Shown here: positions 19,146-28,858 of the stretch, piece after piece
Layout: every line of letters starts with the position of its first letter
Numbering within the stretch: the first letter of the stretch is position 1
Assembly: GCA_016718605.1 (NCBI GenBank)
Contig: JADKCY010000007.1
Coordinates: 18,005-82,004, forward strand
Reading direction: 5' to 3'
Origin: Lysobacterales bacterium
GTDB lineage: Bacteria > Pseudomonadota > Gammaproteobacteria > Xanthomonadales > Xanthomonadaceae
Length of the DNA: 64,000 nucleotides
The notes under the pieces: generated by a model
Told to the model about the DNA's origin: nothing
The model's database searches: none
The model's input: the letters and a program-made list of their open reading frames with translations, nothing else
Made by a program: the position numbers and the translations under genes

Positions 19146-22100
19146 CTGGACTCTCAGTGCAATGGTTTGAACCCGCGCGCTTGGGGCGCCCGGGCTCGGC
19201 TTCCAGCCGCATGCGCAGCGACTGCGCGATCGACTCGGACAGAGGCACGCTGACGTCGAGGTCGTCGCCTTCATCCCTGTCGTCAGCCACGGGCATCTCC
19301 TCGTCTTCGAGCTGGTTCCAATCGGACTCGTCAACCGCATAGCTGGCGCCCATGGTGACTTCAAACAGATGTGCGCGGGCATGCACACGGCGGAAGCGGT
19401 ACTCGTCATAGGTGTTGGCGAGATACGGCACCACGACATCCAGCGCGCCGGCATCGGCATCCAGCCCTGCCAGACGTTCCGCCTTGCTGCCGATGCGGTC
19501 AACTCGACCGGTGCGCTGCTCCAGCGTGGCCGGGTTCCAGGGCAGATCGTGATGGATGACGTGCCGGCACTCGCGATGCAGATCGATACCTTCCTGCCCG
19601 ACGGAGGTGACGATCAGCACCTCCGGCACCAGGGGGGTGTTGAAGCCGGTGAAGTAGCGATCGCGTTCGAGATTCTTCACTGAGCCCGTCACTCTGGCCA
19701 CGGTCTCGCGGTTGCGCGAGGCGTTCTCGTAAGCCTCGGTTCCCTTGTCGTGACCAACCGCTTTCTTCAAGGTCTCCAGATACGCTTTGAAGCGCTCCTG
19801 CGCCGATTCGCTGCCGGTCGGTGGCGTGCTCCAGCGCTCATGCAGACGCGCGGTCCACTGGATGTCTGCGTGGTCTCCAGCGTCTTCGCGGGTCTCCTCC
19901 ATTGCCGCGTCATTGAGAACGAAGCGCGCGAGGAAGCCGGGCGATCGCACCATGCGACGCAGCATGCGAGTCGCCAAGGCACGATGGCGGGCGGGCAGCT
20001 GGTGCATGTCATGTGCGTGCCAGCGAAGGATCAAGCTCGGCAACTCAGGCTCGTCGGACAGATAGGGCGCCAGAATCGCACGACCTGCGCGGCCACTGAG
20101 CACGTCAGCCCAAGCAGCCACATGCGCTGCGTCGCCCTCACCATCGCCGCCCTGGGCCTTGTCTTCGTCCGGAAAAGGCTCAGCTTCTCCGTCGGCCTGG
20201 ATGCCCTCGACGCGGCTACGCCGGATGAACGGCCAGTCCGGCGATAGAATGTCGTCGAGCAAGGTGCGGCCTGATACCTCGTGCAGTGCAGCGATTCCAT
20301 CAAGCCACGCGTGTCCTGCGGAGCTTGTCCGGAGACGTGCCGCCAGAACTTGCTCCGTCGCAGCCAGAATGCGGCGTCGATCGAAGCGGGAGCGATCCCG
20401 CGGTGGACCGCTGGCCGCGAGCTTGCGGGTGATCTGAGCGAGATCGTCATCGGTCAAACAGAGCGAAGCCGGGATGCGCCCCTCGGGCCCCGCCAATGGA
20501 TGATCCTGCAGCAACAGAAACAGCGACTGGTGGTAGTCGTACAGGCGCTTCTGGAAGTTCTCCAGACGCTTGGGGTACTCCTCGGGCGTGCAGCCGAAAG
20601 CGGCACACATCGTGTTCTGCTCATGCTGCCGAATGCGCTCGGTGACTGCGTCGCGCAACGTGTCCACGGTAAGTGGGTTGAAGCAGAACACCAGGGTCTT
20701 CTCGCCCTCCAGCCAGGCGTTGAATGCGCGCTGCGCCGTCACCCGCACCTTGGGGTGCGACTCGCTGGCCGCCTGGCCCGTGGCGAGGTCCACAAGCGCC
20801 AAATACGGCCTTGCGGCTGGCGCGTTCTGCTCACAAAGGCGTTTCAGCTCGTGATCGCGGAAGAACCCATAGGAACCTCCAAGATCCGAGCCCAGACTGG
20901 TCGTGCCGTGGCCGCTCTTGCTCTCCTGGGTGGCGCGCATCATCAGGTAGTGCACCAGCTCGCCGTCTCCGCGCACATCCAGACCCGGACGCCAAGTCAG
21001 CGTCTGCGCCCAGTCTTGCCGGTCGTGCAGGGGAGCATCGGCATCACAGCCGATCCGCCAGCGCCGATGCCTGGTGTCGCGTCGATGTCGCACCAGGAAC
21101 GGCCGCAAGCTTGACATCAGATCCTGATGCGCCGACTCGACCGCCATCGCAGCGCGCAGCGCGTTGTCCAACCTGGAGGGGAGAGCCGCCGGCAGGCCTT
21201 CTGCACGATTCGCCCATGCCTTCTCGATTTCGTCGAGATCGCGCGAACGCATCTCGGCCCAGGCTTCGGACAAACGGGCGCCCTTCGACTGCGCGTCATC
21301 CAGATGAACTCGCAGACGCTCAACAGAAGCCGTGAGCTGCTCCGCTCTCTCGCTATCGAGGGACAAGCACTTGCGCAGATCCAGCAGACGGATCAACTCA
21401 CCGGGATCGAGCTGGAACGGCGTCGCGGACAGCCCGAGCATGCGCTCGACGCGCCCGCCAAAGACATGCAGGAAGCGCTGCCAGCTTGTGGGGTGATTCT
21501 TCCAATTGTGGATCTCGTCGACGATGACGAAGGGGACTTCGCTTCCTGCCCTTTCGGCCAGTGCAGCACGGGCTAGCTCCTTGATCGAGGACTTGAAGTC
21601 AGTTCTCGGGGAATTGCCGTTGCGAACGCGCTGAAAGCTGTCCTCGATATGCTTGATGAGCAGCGGCGACACCTGCTTCAAGCGCTTCAGTGCGCGGTCG
21701 ACATGACGAGGCTGGAACCGGACGCGCTCGCACTCATCCGCAGCTCTGAACACGCTACTTGAGCGCCTGAGGTCCACGCACTCTCGGGAGTGCATCACTG
21801 GCCACTGACTCGCGGGGAGCAGACGCAAGCGCTCATCCACGCTCAGGCCAAAGCGCTCATAGTTGAAGAGCGCATGCAGGGTGGTCTCCAGCGCCAGGTC
21901 GTAGTCGTGCAGCCGGCCTGAGAAAGCGGACATCCTTGCTACGACGATCGTGGGCTTTCTCTTCCGCATGGCGTCGACGAGCGCGTGCGGCGTCTCGACG
22001 GGGTGCACCAGCACCTCGCTGGGGGCTGCATCCTGAGAGATCGCCTCCTTGAGAAACGTTTCAGCGTCGCGCTGCCATTTGCCGTAGAGCGCTTGCGAAT

Positions 22101-22386
22101 TGGGCGTAACGATCAACACAGGCTTCATCGGCAGGCCTGCCGTGATGCGCGCCTGCAGAACCGACCAGGCAACGCCGAGCGCTACGAAGGTCTTCCCCAG
22201 ACCCACCTCATCGGCCAGCAGCACGAGTTCTCGCTTATCTGAAGCGTTGTCGCTATACAGACGCTCGAGGAGGGCATCCACGGTCCGCTCCTGGCGCTCG
22301 GCGATCGAATTGATCTCGGCGGGGTCGCCGCGCTCCATCAGGCGATGCAGCGAACGCCGGTAGTCAAGACTGTCATGCCGCTGCAT
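19135..22386 (-). CDS. SNF2-family helicase/ATPase
   Basis: 1083 residues. Walker A LLADEVGLGKTFVALG near 57-70, DEIHNWK near 288, LSATPFQ near 322, and a C-terminal helicase half with TSVGQEGIDL, IHHDLPWNP and QRTGRVDRIG near 930-970. The motif set is complete, so it should be an active dsDNA translocase. A long insert lies between the two RecA-like lobes, as in several defence-associated SNF2 proteins. It overlaps both neighbours (14 and 11 bases). It is the second SNF2 protein of the operon and differs in architecture from the first, which argues for distinct jobs rather than duplication. Confidence 0.9.
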   Translation of the reverse strand: MQRHDSLDYRRSLHRLMERGDPAEINSIAERQERTVDALLERLYSDNASDKRELVLLADEVGLGKTFVALGVAWSVLQARITAGLPMKPVLIVTPNSQALYGKWQRDAETFLKEAISQDAAPSEVLVHPVETPHALVDAMRKRKPTIVVARMSAFSGRLHDYDLALETTLHALFNYERFGLSVDERLRLLPASQWPVMHSRECVDLRRSSSVFRAADECERVRFQPRHVDRALKRLKQVSPLLIKHIEDSFQRVRNGNSPRTDFKSSIKELARAALAERAGSEVPFVIVDEIHNWKNHPTSWQRFLHVFGGRVERMLGLSATPFQLDPGELIRLLDLRKCLSLDSERAEQLTASVERLRVHLDDAQSKGARLSEAWAEMRSRDLDEIEKAWANRAEGLPAALPSRLDNALRAAMAVESAHQDLMSSLRPFLVRHRRDTRHRRWRIGCDADAPLHDRQDWAQTLTWRPGLDVRGDGELVHYLMMRATQESKSGHGTTSLGSDLGGSYGFFRDHELKRLCEQNAPAARPYLALVDLATGQAASESHPKVRVTAQRAFNAWLEGEKTLVFCFNPLTVDTLRDAVTERIRQHEQNTMCAAFGCTPEEYPKRLENFQKRLYDYHQSLFLLLQDHPLAGPEGRIPASLCLTDDDLAQITRKLAASGPPRDRSRFDRRRILAATEQVLAARLRTSSAGHAWLDGIAALHEVSGRTLLDDILSPDWPFIRRSRVEGIQADGEAEPFPDEDKAQGGDGEGDAAHVAAWADVLSGRAGRAILAPYLSDEPELPSLILRWHAHDMHQLPARHRALATRMLRRMVRSPGFLARFVLNDAAMEETREDAGDHADIQWTARLHERWSTPPTGSESAQERFKAYLETLKKAVGHDKGTEAYENASRNRETVARVTGSVKNLERDRYFTGFNTPLVPEVLIVTSVGQEGIDLHRECRHVIHHDLPWNPATLEQRTGRVDRIGSKAERLAGLDADAGALDVVVPYLANTYDEYRFRRVHARAHLFEVTMGASYAVDESDWNQLEDEEMPVADDRDEGDDLDVSVPLSESIAQSLRMRLEAEPGRPKRAGSNHCTESPDGH

Positions 22387-24517
22387 GGGGGACCTCTCGT
22401 CTTGCGCTGATGTAGCGCTGCAGGGCGGGCTCCAACGGAGACTCCAGCTTGGCCACTACGCGGTCGACTGCTGCATCGATGCGCGCGAGACAGTTGGATC
22501 GAAGAGCCTCATCCTTGCCTTCCGGCAGCGCAGGCAGGCGTGCCGAGGCAACCAGTTTGCGTAGCTCGATCAGCTGAAACGCGGCAGCGACAACGGTCTT
22601 CCGCGCCTGTCCGGGAAGCGGCTGCGTAAAGGCAGCAAGGATTTCCTCCGCCAGCTTCGCGGGGGATCTCGGGCCCAAGAGAGCAGCACGGACACCTGTC
22701 TCGGTCGCAGCCCCCTCTTCCAGATGGGCACGGATACCGGGCAAGGCATGCACGAAATCACGGATGAGGTAGCTCAGGATTCCGCTGGAGTCACGGGGCT
22801 CAGGTGCGGAAGCCGTCGGATCAGGGTCGATGCCATGGGCCAAGCCATCCGGCTCCGACTCGACCTCGGGGCGCAAGCCCAGGAACCAATCGAGCAGCAA
22901 TCGCTCGTCCTCGCGCTCGGCGCGCTCCACCACGGGGAACTCATGCTTTTCTACAAAGACCAGGGGTAAGACCGTCGCCTGATCATCCCACTCCAGGGTC
23001 ACATCCAGATCGGCCAGGGCGGGGTAGCGCGCGAGCTCGGTGTGATTCTCTTGGGTGATCCAGCTCGCCACCAACGGCAAGGTCAGCTGCATCGGGGCAG
23101 GATCCGCGGGGCGATCGATCTGCCATGGATCGAAGTTGCGCTCAAGTTGCACGAGGCGCGCGCGGATATCGCGCATCGATACGCGGAGCCTCTCAGGCCA
23201 GCTGGAGGGATCGCCTTCGATCAACAACCCGTCTCTGCTCGCCCGCAAAGACAGGATGAACTTGGGCCACTGCTGTCCGCTTTCGCCCTGTATGGGCTCC
23301 GGCGCCTTCACCAACAGTTCGGGTGCGCCTTCAACGCGCTGCCAGGGACCCGCAAACACAACAAGAGGGGCGAACTTGCTTGCCGACGCCGCAGGAATCC
23401 GCCAGATCAATCCAGCCTCGGTGTTGGACAACCCATCAAACAGCCCCAGACCGCGCCGGGTGAAGTTGAACGACCCCATCGCCAGAAGGCTTGCCTTGGA
23501 GCCCTCAACCAGCAGCAGCTTTGCGTGCAAATCTCGCCACGCCGCGAACTCTGCCCTCGCGCTTCTGCTGCGGTCGTACTCACCTTCGTCGTCATCTGCT
23601 TGTGCGCTCAGCGTCGCGCAGCCGTACTGGGGTTCAGCGAAAGCGATGCTTGTGTCCACCTTCTCGCGCATCAGCGCCTGCAACAGCGCAGGGGGCATTT
23701 CTGGGTAGAGACGGCCCTCCACCGCACGCGCAGGACCGATCAGACGAACGTGCTGGGGTCGACTTCCGAAGGCCGACAGCAGTCGCGAGACGACATCTGC
23801 AAGCCCGTCTCCCGTGGGCCAGAACGGACTGGCGGCAGTCAACGTCCTCACCTCGCCTAGCGGAACGCTGCCCAAGGCAGAAAGCACACCGCCGGGCCGA
23901 GGAAGACCAAGAAAGAACATACCCTGACGATCCGGATCCATCGGACGAGCCGAGAACACAGCCCGCATGTAGCGCTGCTGGGCTCGGGCTTGGTCCGTCT
24001 TTGGCGGCAAAACCTCGGCCAGCCAAGCCGCTGCGTCCCTTACAGCGGTGGCATTGACGGCTGCACCGGACGGCGCGTCGTCGACCGCTACCGCGATTTC
24101 GATGTTGTTGCGGTACCCGCTCGCCGTAAGGTTGGCAGACCCCGTGATCAGACGCACGATCTGGGAGGAGACTTCGCGATCCTGCTCATGCACGAAGCGT
24201 AGCAGGGCCACCTTCGCGTGCAGCTTGCGGGCGCTCGACTCGGGTACGGGGATCAGATCGACACGCGGGCTGCGCCGCATGCCCGGCTGGTAGCCATCGG
24301 GATGCAGGTAAATCGTGACATCAACATCTTGAAGCGCCCGCTCCAGCTCCAGGCGGAACTCGCGGCCACGAGCTGGAGTGTGCCTCAGCCCCAAAGCCAA
24401 AGGCAGCAGGTCCTCCTCAAGGAAATCGGCCTGCAGGTGATAGGTGGTCGCGACAACGCTGGCCAAGCGATAGCCGGCGGGCGGTGCCCAGAGCTCAAGC
24501 AGACGCGTCGCGCTCAT
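22373..24517 (-). CDS. Phospholipase-D-family protein with two HKD motifs
   Basis: 714 residues. Two PLD active-site motifs are visible: LHAKVALLRF followed by ITGSANLTASGYRNNIE (about 98-142), and LHAKLLLVE followed by MGSFNFTRRGLG with NTEAG (about 332-376). The H-x-K and downstream N/E pattern fits nuclease-type PLD enzymes found in DISARM (DrmC) and related loci, though this protein is far longer than DrmC. The C-terminal 300 residues are unrecognised. Start overlaps the DUF6361-like stop by 4 bases (ATGA). The likely role is DNA cleavage or end processing in the system. Confidence 0.88.
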   Translation of the reverse strand: MSATRLLELWAPPAGYRLASVVATTYHLQADFLEEDLLPLALGLRHTPARGREFRLELERALQDVDVTIYLHPDGYQPGMRRSPRVDLIPVPESSARKLHAKVALLRFVHEQDREVSSQIVRLITGSANLTASGYRNNIEIAVAVDDAPSGAAVNATAVRDAAAWLAEVLPPKTDQARAQQRYMRAVFSARPMDPDRQGMFFLGLPRPGGVLSALGSVPLGEVRTLTAASPFWPTGDGLADVVSRLLSAFGSRPQHVRLIGPARAVEGRLYPEMPPALLQALMREKVDTSIAFAEPQYGCATLSAQADDDEGEYDRSRSARAEFAAWRDLHAKLLLVEGSKASLLAMGSFNFTRRGLGLFDGLSNTEAGLIWRIPAASASKFAPLVVFAGPWQRVEGAPELLVKAPEPIQGESGQQWPKFILSLRASRDGLLIEGDPSSWPERLRVSMRDIRARLVQLERNFDPWQIDRPADPAPMQLTLPLVASWITQENHTELARYPALADLDVTLEWDDQATVLPLVFVEKHEFPVVERAEREDERLLLDWFLGLRPEVESEPDGLAHGIDPDPTASAPEPRDSSGILSYLIRDFVHALPGIRAHLEEGAATETGVRAALLGPRSPAKLAEEILAAFTQPLPGQARKTVVAAAFQLIELRKLVASARLPALPEGKDEALRSNCLARIDAAVDRVVAKLESPLEPALQRYISARREVPHAAA

Positions 24518-25845
24518 GCGGCAACTCCCTTCTCAGGCAGCTCGCGCAACATCCCTGAGAAAGACTCGATCCGGTAGGGATGGGTGAAGTCGTCTGGGTC
24601 ACGCACTTCTGGAGGGGCATCCAGAGCGAACCGCGGCGAGATCACCAAGGTGTTCCCCTGCAGCGCAAGCCACGCCTGTTTTGGCTGCCTCGCCGCGTCT
24701 AGCTTCCCGCTCTGCACTCTCTCGTGATGCCTGCATAGCTCGACAAGCAGTGCGTCACCAGGCTGAGCAACAAGAATGGCTTGCACGCTCGCCAAAAAAT
24801 GCCGCGTAGGGGTAGCCACCTCGCCCGGTACGTTGCGCAGCGAGCCCAAAAGATCTCCAAGCGCCCTGCCCGATTCTGTCAAAGACTGAAAGCCCATCAG
24901 CGAGCCTGCGGCGGTCGCACGTTGGACCGGCGCCCCTTTGGCATCAAGAGAGAGCAAACGGTCGAATCGATCGAGCAGGCCAGCATGCACAGCCTCGAAG
25001 GCCCGCGTGAGTTGCATCACTTCGGCCATTGTTGCGGCCTCCGGGTCGCGCTGCCTTTTCAATTGCCGCTCCAGCTGGCCGAACGCTTTGTGGCTTGAAC
25101 CCATCGCCTTGAAGGGGGCCATCGCTTCATGAAGACGACGCTGTGTTCTCGGCTCAAGGAGGGCATCACGCAGCGCCTGGATCTCACGTCGCGAGACCTG
25201 ACTGACGTCCAGCGAAAGCTGTTTGCCCCAGCGCGCAAGTTCATCCCGACCGAAGCTTGGCGTTGTTCCTTGAAGCATGTCTTCGAAGCCCGATGGCAGC
25301 TTTGCTCCGATCGGCTTCAGAAATTGCTCGGCAAGCAGCCGGCCTCGTGCAGTCAGCTCCCCGGACAGGTTCTCGACGAGCCCACCGTGAACCAAGGTGA
25401 CCCAGTAAGTACCCACGCCCCCAACACCTGCCTGGTTGCGCAGAAGCTCGAACTCCGTCGTCGTCCTGCCCTGCTCTACAGCTCTGCGGACATAGCTGAT
25501 GCCCCGCAAACCTCTCCACGCGGGCGCATCGATCCCAAGCTGAGCCGAGTTGCCGTAGTAGGTTGTCGCCAGCGCAAGGAAGCGTTCCCAAGCCAGCAGA
25601 CGCTGCCGTCGGCTACGCCCCGCCGTGCCTCCAGAGGGCGCATCGGCGCATTCATCAAGCAGGTACAAACCTGCGCATAGCCACGACAGATATCGGACGC
25701 GAGTCGTGATGGTGGTGGCACCCGGCACGAGGTACTGGGCGATGGCCGTGTAGGCACGCAAGGCTCCGAGCGGATCGATGCTGCCCGCGGAGGCAGCCCG
25801 AGGATCCCATGCAGAAAGCACCGGCAGAGGCAGCGTCATGGGCAT
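24514..25845 (-). CDS. DUF6361-like protein
   Basis: 443 residues. The N-terminus (LSAWDPRAASAGSIDPLGA, then LVPGATTITTRVRYLSWLC) matches my memory of the DUF6361 family, which is found beside helicase and PLD genes. No enzymatic motif is visible. The pattern is helical, with a repeated LERQLKRQRDPEAATMAEV-type region near 255. It is packed 2 bases from the SNF2 gene and 4 bases overlapping the PLD gene, so it is an integral operon member. Function unknown. Confidence 0.7.
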   Translation of the reverse strand: MPMTLPLPVLSAWDPRAASAGSIDPLGALRAYTAIAQYLVPGATTITTRVRYLSWLCAGLYLLDECADAPSGGTAGRSRRQRLLAWERFLALATTYYGNSAQLGIDAPAWRGLRGISYVRRAVEQGRTTTEFELLRNQAGVGGVGTYWVTLVHGGLVENLSGELTARGRLLAEQFLKPIGAKLPSGFEDMLQGTTPSFGRDELARWGKQLSLDVSQVSRREIQALRDALLEPRTQRRLHEAMAPFKAMGSSHKAFGQLERQLKRQRDPEAATMAEVMQLTRAFEAVHAGLLDRFDRLLSLDAKGAPVQRATAAGSLMGFQSLTESGRALGDLLGSLRNVPGEVATPTRHFLASVQAILVAQPGDALLVELCRHHERVQSGKLDAARQPKQAWLALQGNTLVISPRFALDAPPEVRDPDDFTHPYRIESFSGMLRELPEKGVAA

Positions 25846-25847
25846 GT

Positions 25848-28739
25848 CTATCGCACGACCGATGCGAGCACTTGGAGGTGCGGGCGCGGCTCCGTTGCCA
25901 GCGTGTCCCGGACCCAGGCTTCGTACTCATCGAAAATGCGGCTAATCTGACTCACGCGCCGCTCGCGCTTGCCTGCACGGAGATTCTCGAGTCCGCCCTG
26001 TCGCTCAAGACGCAGTTCGAGCTGTTCGACCTGTCGAGCTTGCAGGCGCTTGAGCGCCGCAAGGGTTCCTTCGAGACGTGCCCCCATATCCGCACTGAAG
26101 ACTTGTTGGCGTTGCTGCATGTGCGAGGTCATGGTTGCGACAGCACGCCTCAGGTCGCCCTGAAGCGCCTCAAGGTCAAGCGCTTTGGCCGGGTTGGGCA
26201 GAGCGCCCGCCTTGAGACCGGCGCGTGCACAGAAGGTATCGAATGCCTCAAGCACCGGCTCAGCCGAGTCACGCAACACCGCAACCTGCCAGTCCACAAG
26301 CAGAGCTTGACCCTTGCGGTTCGGAATCTGCCCCATCAGGAGGAAAGCACGCTCCCCCTCCATGAGGTGTGGCGAACGTAGGACCGGCGCGGTGTGACGC
26401 CCGAAGCGGGTCAGCACGCGATCGCGAAGCCACTCGCTGATGGGGTGCTGCGGCCACAGGAAGTGCAAGCTCGGCCAGCTCTCAGCATCGTTGCGCGCCT
26501 GGCGGGCGCGCTCGATCGCGCTGGCCACCAGCGCCCGGTCATCGCTGAGGGTGTAGCGATCATCCGAGCCACGGGCTTCTCGCGGGATCTGCTTGAGTCG
26601 TTGCTGCAAATCGATGGGTGCGGTGATGCTGAGCGTTCGCGTGCTGGTGTCCACGCTCCACTGTGCGATCGGGGCTCCACGACTGAGCTCTTCCAGCGCT
26701 GTCTTTGCGAACTCCAGATCACCCGCAAAGAACGAGGGCACGTCGGCGATCTGCTGGAGCGAATTCTCCGCAGGCGAAGCGTCGTCTGGCGCTGAGTTGA
26801 AGAACTGCAGCAGCCAGTCACCCTCGCCTTCATCGACGCTCGCGGCCTCCGCCTCCAGCGACTGCTCGAACGCGTCCGCGCTCTGGCCTTCGGCCATGCG
26901 CTTCGCGATCTCGTGCGCTTCGCGATCAGGGTCGTGGAGATTCAGGAACGCGCTGGGATCGCCAAGATCGCGGTTGGCGCGCTCATCCTTCTGCTGGAGC
27001 ACTTCAAGAATGCGCAGATCGCCGCGAATGCGCTCTACGTTGGTGGTGGTTTGCAGATACGTGATCCTGGGCCGATGCTTCTGGCCATAGCGATCGATAC
27101 GCCCGTTGCGCTGCTGGAACACCATCAGCGACCACGGCAGGTCGAAGTGGATCAGGCGGTGACAGAAGTAGTGAAGGTTCAGGCCTTCGGAGGCAACGTC
27201 TGAGCACAGCAGCACTCGAAGCGGATCGTCTTGGCGACCGAAACGCTCTACGAGGTCCTGCTGTTCCGTATCGATGAGGCCGCCGTGTAACACCGCGGTC
27301 TGCTTTTCGCTTAGGCCCAGATCCCTGCTGAGATTCTCGCGAAGCCAGTGCAGGGTCTCGATGCGCTCGGAAAACATCACGAGGCGATCGTCAGTCTTGT
27401 CGACCGACCAACCGTACGACGGATCTGCAAGCAACACCCGCAGGCGCTGGTACTTGCTGAAAGCGTTTGTATCGATTGCTTCAAGCGCCGCCTTGAGGTG
27501 TTGAAGCCCTTCCACCTCTTCGTACTCGGCTTGCGTGGGCTCCTGCTTGCGGTCCAGATGAGCTAGACGGATGCGAACGGACTGCAGCGCTGCGGCTGGG
27601 CTGGAGAATGCGCCCTTCTGCAGCCCCACGCGCTGCAGCTCATGCTGCTGTCCAGCGAGGCGCTGACCTGCCTGGGTGAAGGCCACTTCCAACAAGGCCT
27701 CGAAGGCCCTTTCCTCTTCGGGCGAAGCATCCGCTCGGGCGACTTCCGTGACACGCTCCTGGAAGTCGGCCTCCACCTGAGCATGGATGTCCTTCTTGAA
27801 TCGCCGGATGACCAGACCTTTGTCTCGGAAGTCTTCGGGGGTGTAGTCGTCCGGATCGCTGATCGCGGTGGGATCCAAGAGGCTGACCAGCGAGGCGAAA
27901 GAGCGCGCCGAGCCATCGTGGGGCGTCGCCGAGAGCAGAATCAGGGAGTCAGAACGGGTGGCGAGCAGGCGCGCCAAGCGCGCGCGACGCGAAAGACCAC
28001 TCTCCTGCGCACGCGCCGCGACGTTGTGGCACTCATCAATGATGATGATGTCCCACCAGGCGTTCTCGAGGTAATTTCGGTACTCAAGATTGTTCTTGAG
28101 TGTGTCGATCGAAATGATCGACCGGTCAAAATAGTTGAAAGGATTGTGGTTCGCAGGGATTCGATTGCGAACCGCGGCCAGTCCCGCCGAGTCTAGGCGA
28201 ACCAAAGGGATCGAGAAGCGCGACCAGAACTCCTTCTGGAACTGGGTCAGCATGCTCTTGAGAGTGATGACCAGGATGCGCGCGCCCCGTCCGCGCTGGA
28301 TCAACTCGGTGGTGAGAATGCCTGCTTCCAGCGTCTTGCCTAGGCCTGTGGAGTCCGCTATCAGAATGCGCTGCCGGGGCTGCCGCAATGCCTGAAGCGC
28401 CGGATCCAGCTGGTAGGGCACAACGTTCATTACCGCGCGGTGACCCAGGCGGATACGGGTGTCGTTCGGAAGGCTACGCCTCAGAACGGCCTCGACGTAC
28501 AGCATCGAGGCATTGAAGTTGCTTGAGTCGTCGAGTACCAGGCGCGTTTGCGCCGGGTCGAGCACGTCGATTGCACCCTCGAGCCGCGTCAAGAAATGTG
28601 CGGAGCGCCCCCTAACCAAGTCGGAGACCCCATCACACACGAGCAGTTCGCCCCCGTCGCTGGACGGATCGACCCGCCGAACCAACCATTCCTCATCGCG
28701 AATCACCACCCGGGCGCCGGGGGCCAATACTCCATACAC
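25848..28739 (-). CDS. SNF2/RapA-like helicase, first gene of defence operon (DrmD-like)
   Basis: 963 residues. Motor motifs: ADSTGLGKTLEAGIL near 130-144, IIIDECHN near 230, LSATPHDGS near 270, and a second lobe with SDVASEGLNLHYFCHRLIHF and QQRNGRIDRYGQ near 515-550. An N-terminal 110-residue region precedes the motor. The layout resembles RapA/HepA and DISARM DrmD. Start is GTG at 28739 with TGGAG about 8 bases upstream. It begins the ten-gene operon, so the promoter should lie between 28740 and about 28850, where an IS3 end now sits; no clear -35/-10 could be read. The C-terminus is coiled-coil-rich (about 830-950). Confidence 0.9.
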   Translation of the reverse strand: MYGVLAPGARVVIRDEEWLVRRVDPSSDGGELLVCDGVSDLVRGRSAHFLTRLEGAIDVLDPAQTRLVLDDSSNFNASMLYVEAVLRRSLPNDTRIRLGHRAVMNVVPYQLDPALQALRQPRQRILIADSTGLGKTLEAGILTTELIQRGRGARILVITLKSMLTQFQKEFWSRFSIPLVRLDSAGLAAVRNRIPANHNPFNYFDRSIISIDTLKNNLEYRNYLENAWWDIIIIDECHNVAARAQESGLSRRARLARLLATRSDSLILLSATPHDGSARSFASLVSLLDPTAISDPDDYTPEDFRDKGLVIRRFKKDIHAQVEADFQERVTEVARADASPEEERAFEALLEVAFTQAGQRLAGQQHELQRVGLQKGAFSSPAAALQSVRIRLAHLDRKQEPTQAEYEEVEGLQHLKAALEAIDTNAFSKYQRLRVLLADPSYGWSVDKTDDRLVMFSERIETLHWLRENLSRDLGLSEKQTAVLHGGLIDTEQQDLVERFGRQDDPLRVLLCSDVASEGLNLHYFCHRLIHFDLPWSLMVFQQRNGRIDRYGQKHRPRITYLQTTTNVERIRGDLRILEVLQQKDERANRDLGDPSAFLNLHDPDREAHEIAKRMAEGQSADAFEQSLEAEAASVDEGEGDWLLQFFNSAPDDASPAENSLQQIADVPSFFAGDLEFAKTALEELSRGAPIAQWSVDTSTRTLSITAPIDLQQRLKQIPREARGSDDRYTLSDDRALVASAIERARQARNDAESWPSLHFLWPQHPISEWLRDRVLTRFGRHTAPVLRSPHLMEGERAFLLMGQIPNRKGQALLVDWQVAVLRDSAEPVLEAFDTFCARAGLKAGALPNPAKALDLEALQGDLRRAVATMTSHMQQRQQVFSADMGARLEGTLAALKRLQARQVEQLELRLERQGGLENLRAGKRERRVSQISRIFDEYEAWVRDTLATEPRPHLQVLASVVR

Positions 28740-28790
28740 AGCGAATACTCCAACGACTAAGTCGCAGCGCGAAATGCGATGCCTAGATTT

Positions 28791-28858
28791 GGACGTCCCC
28801 CGCCTTCAGTAGCGGGGCTGTTTGGAATCCAGCATTACTGTAGCCGATCCTCGGCAAG
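28791..28858 (-). mobile_element. IS3-family element end (remnant copy A)
   Basis: A ~68-bp segment (GGACGTCCCC, then AGCGGGGCTGTTTGGAATCC, then TGTAGCCGATCCTCGGCAAGG) closely repeats 30835-30897. That copy is the 3' end of an IS3-type transposase gene. Copy A carries about 6 extra bases in the middle. It sits directly upstream of both the defence operon start and the plus-strand PUA-like gene. Confidence 0.7.

Noticed and set aside
15240..19502. Methyltransferase start at 19502
   Set aside because: The first 119 codons are out-of-frame sequence of the upstream SNF2 gene; the protein becomes sensible only from MATDTAGSVFAG at 19145.
23042..23860. 272-codon plus-strand open frame
   Set aside because: Antisense to the PLD gene, which has both HKD motifs.
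2357..28739. Calling the operon classic BREX
   Set aside because: No PglZ, BrxC or BrxL-type proteins are visible; PglX-like methyltransferase resemblance alone is not enough.
2357..28739. Calling the operon a Dpd 7-deazaguanine system
   Set aside because: PLD, SNF2 and helicase genes are shared, but no DpdA (tRNA-guanine transglycosylase-like) or queuosine-type genes are present.
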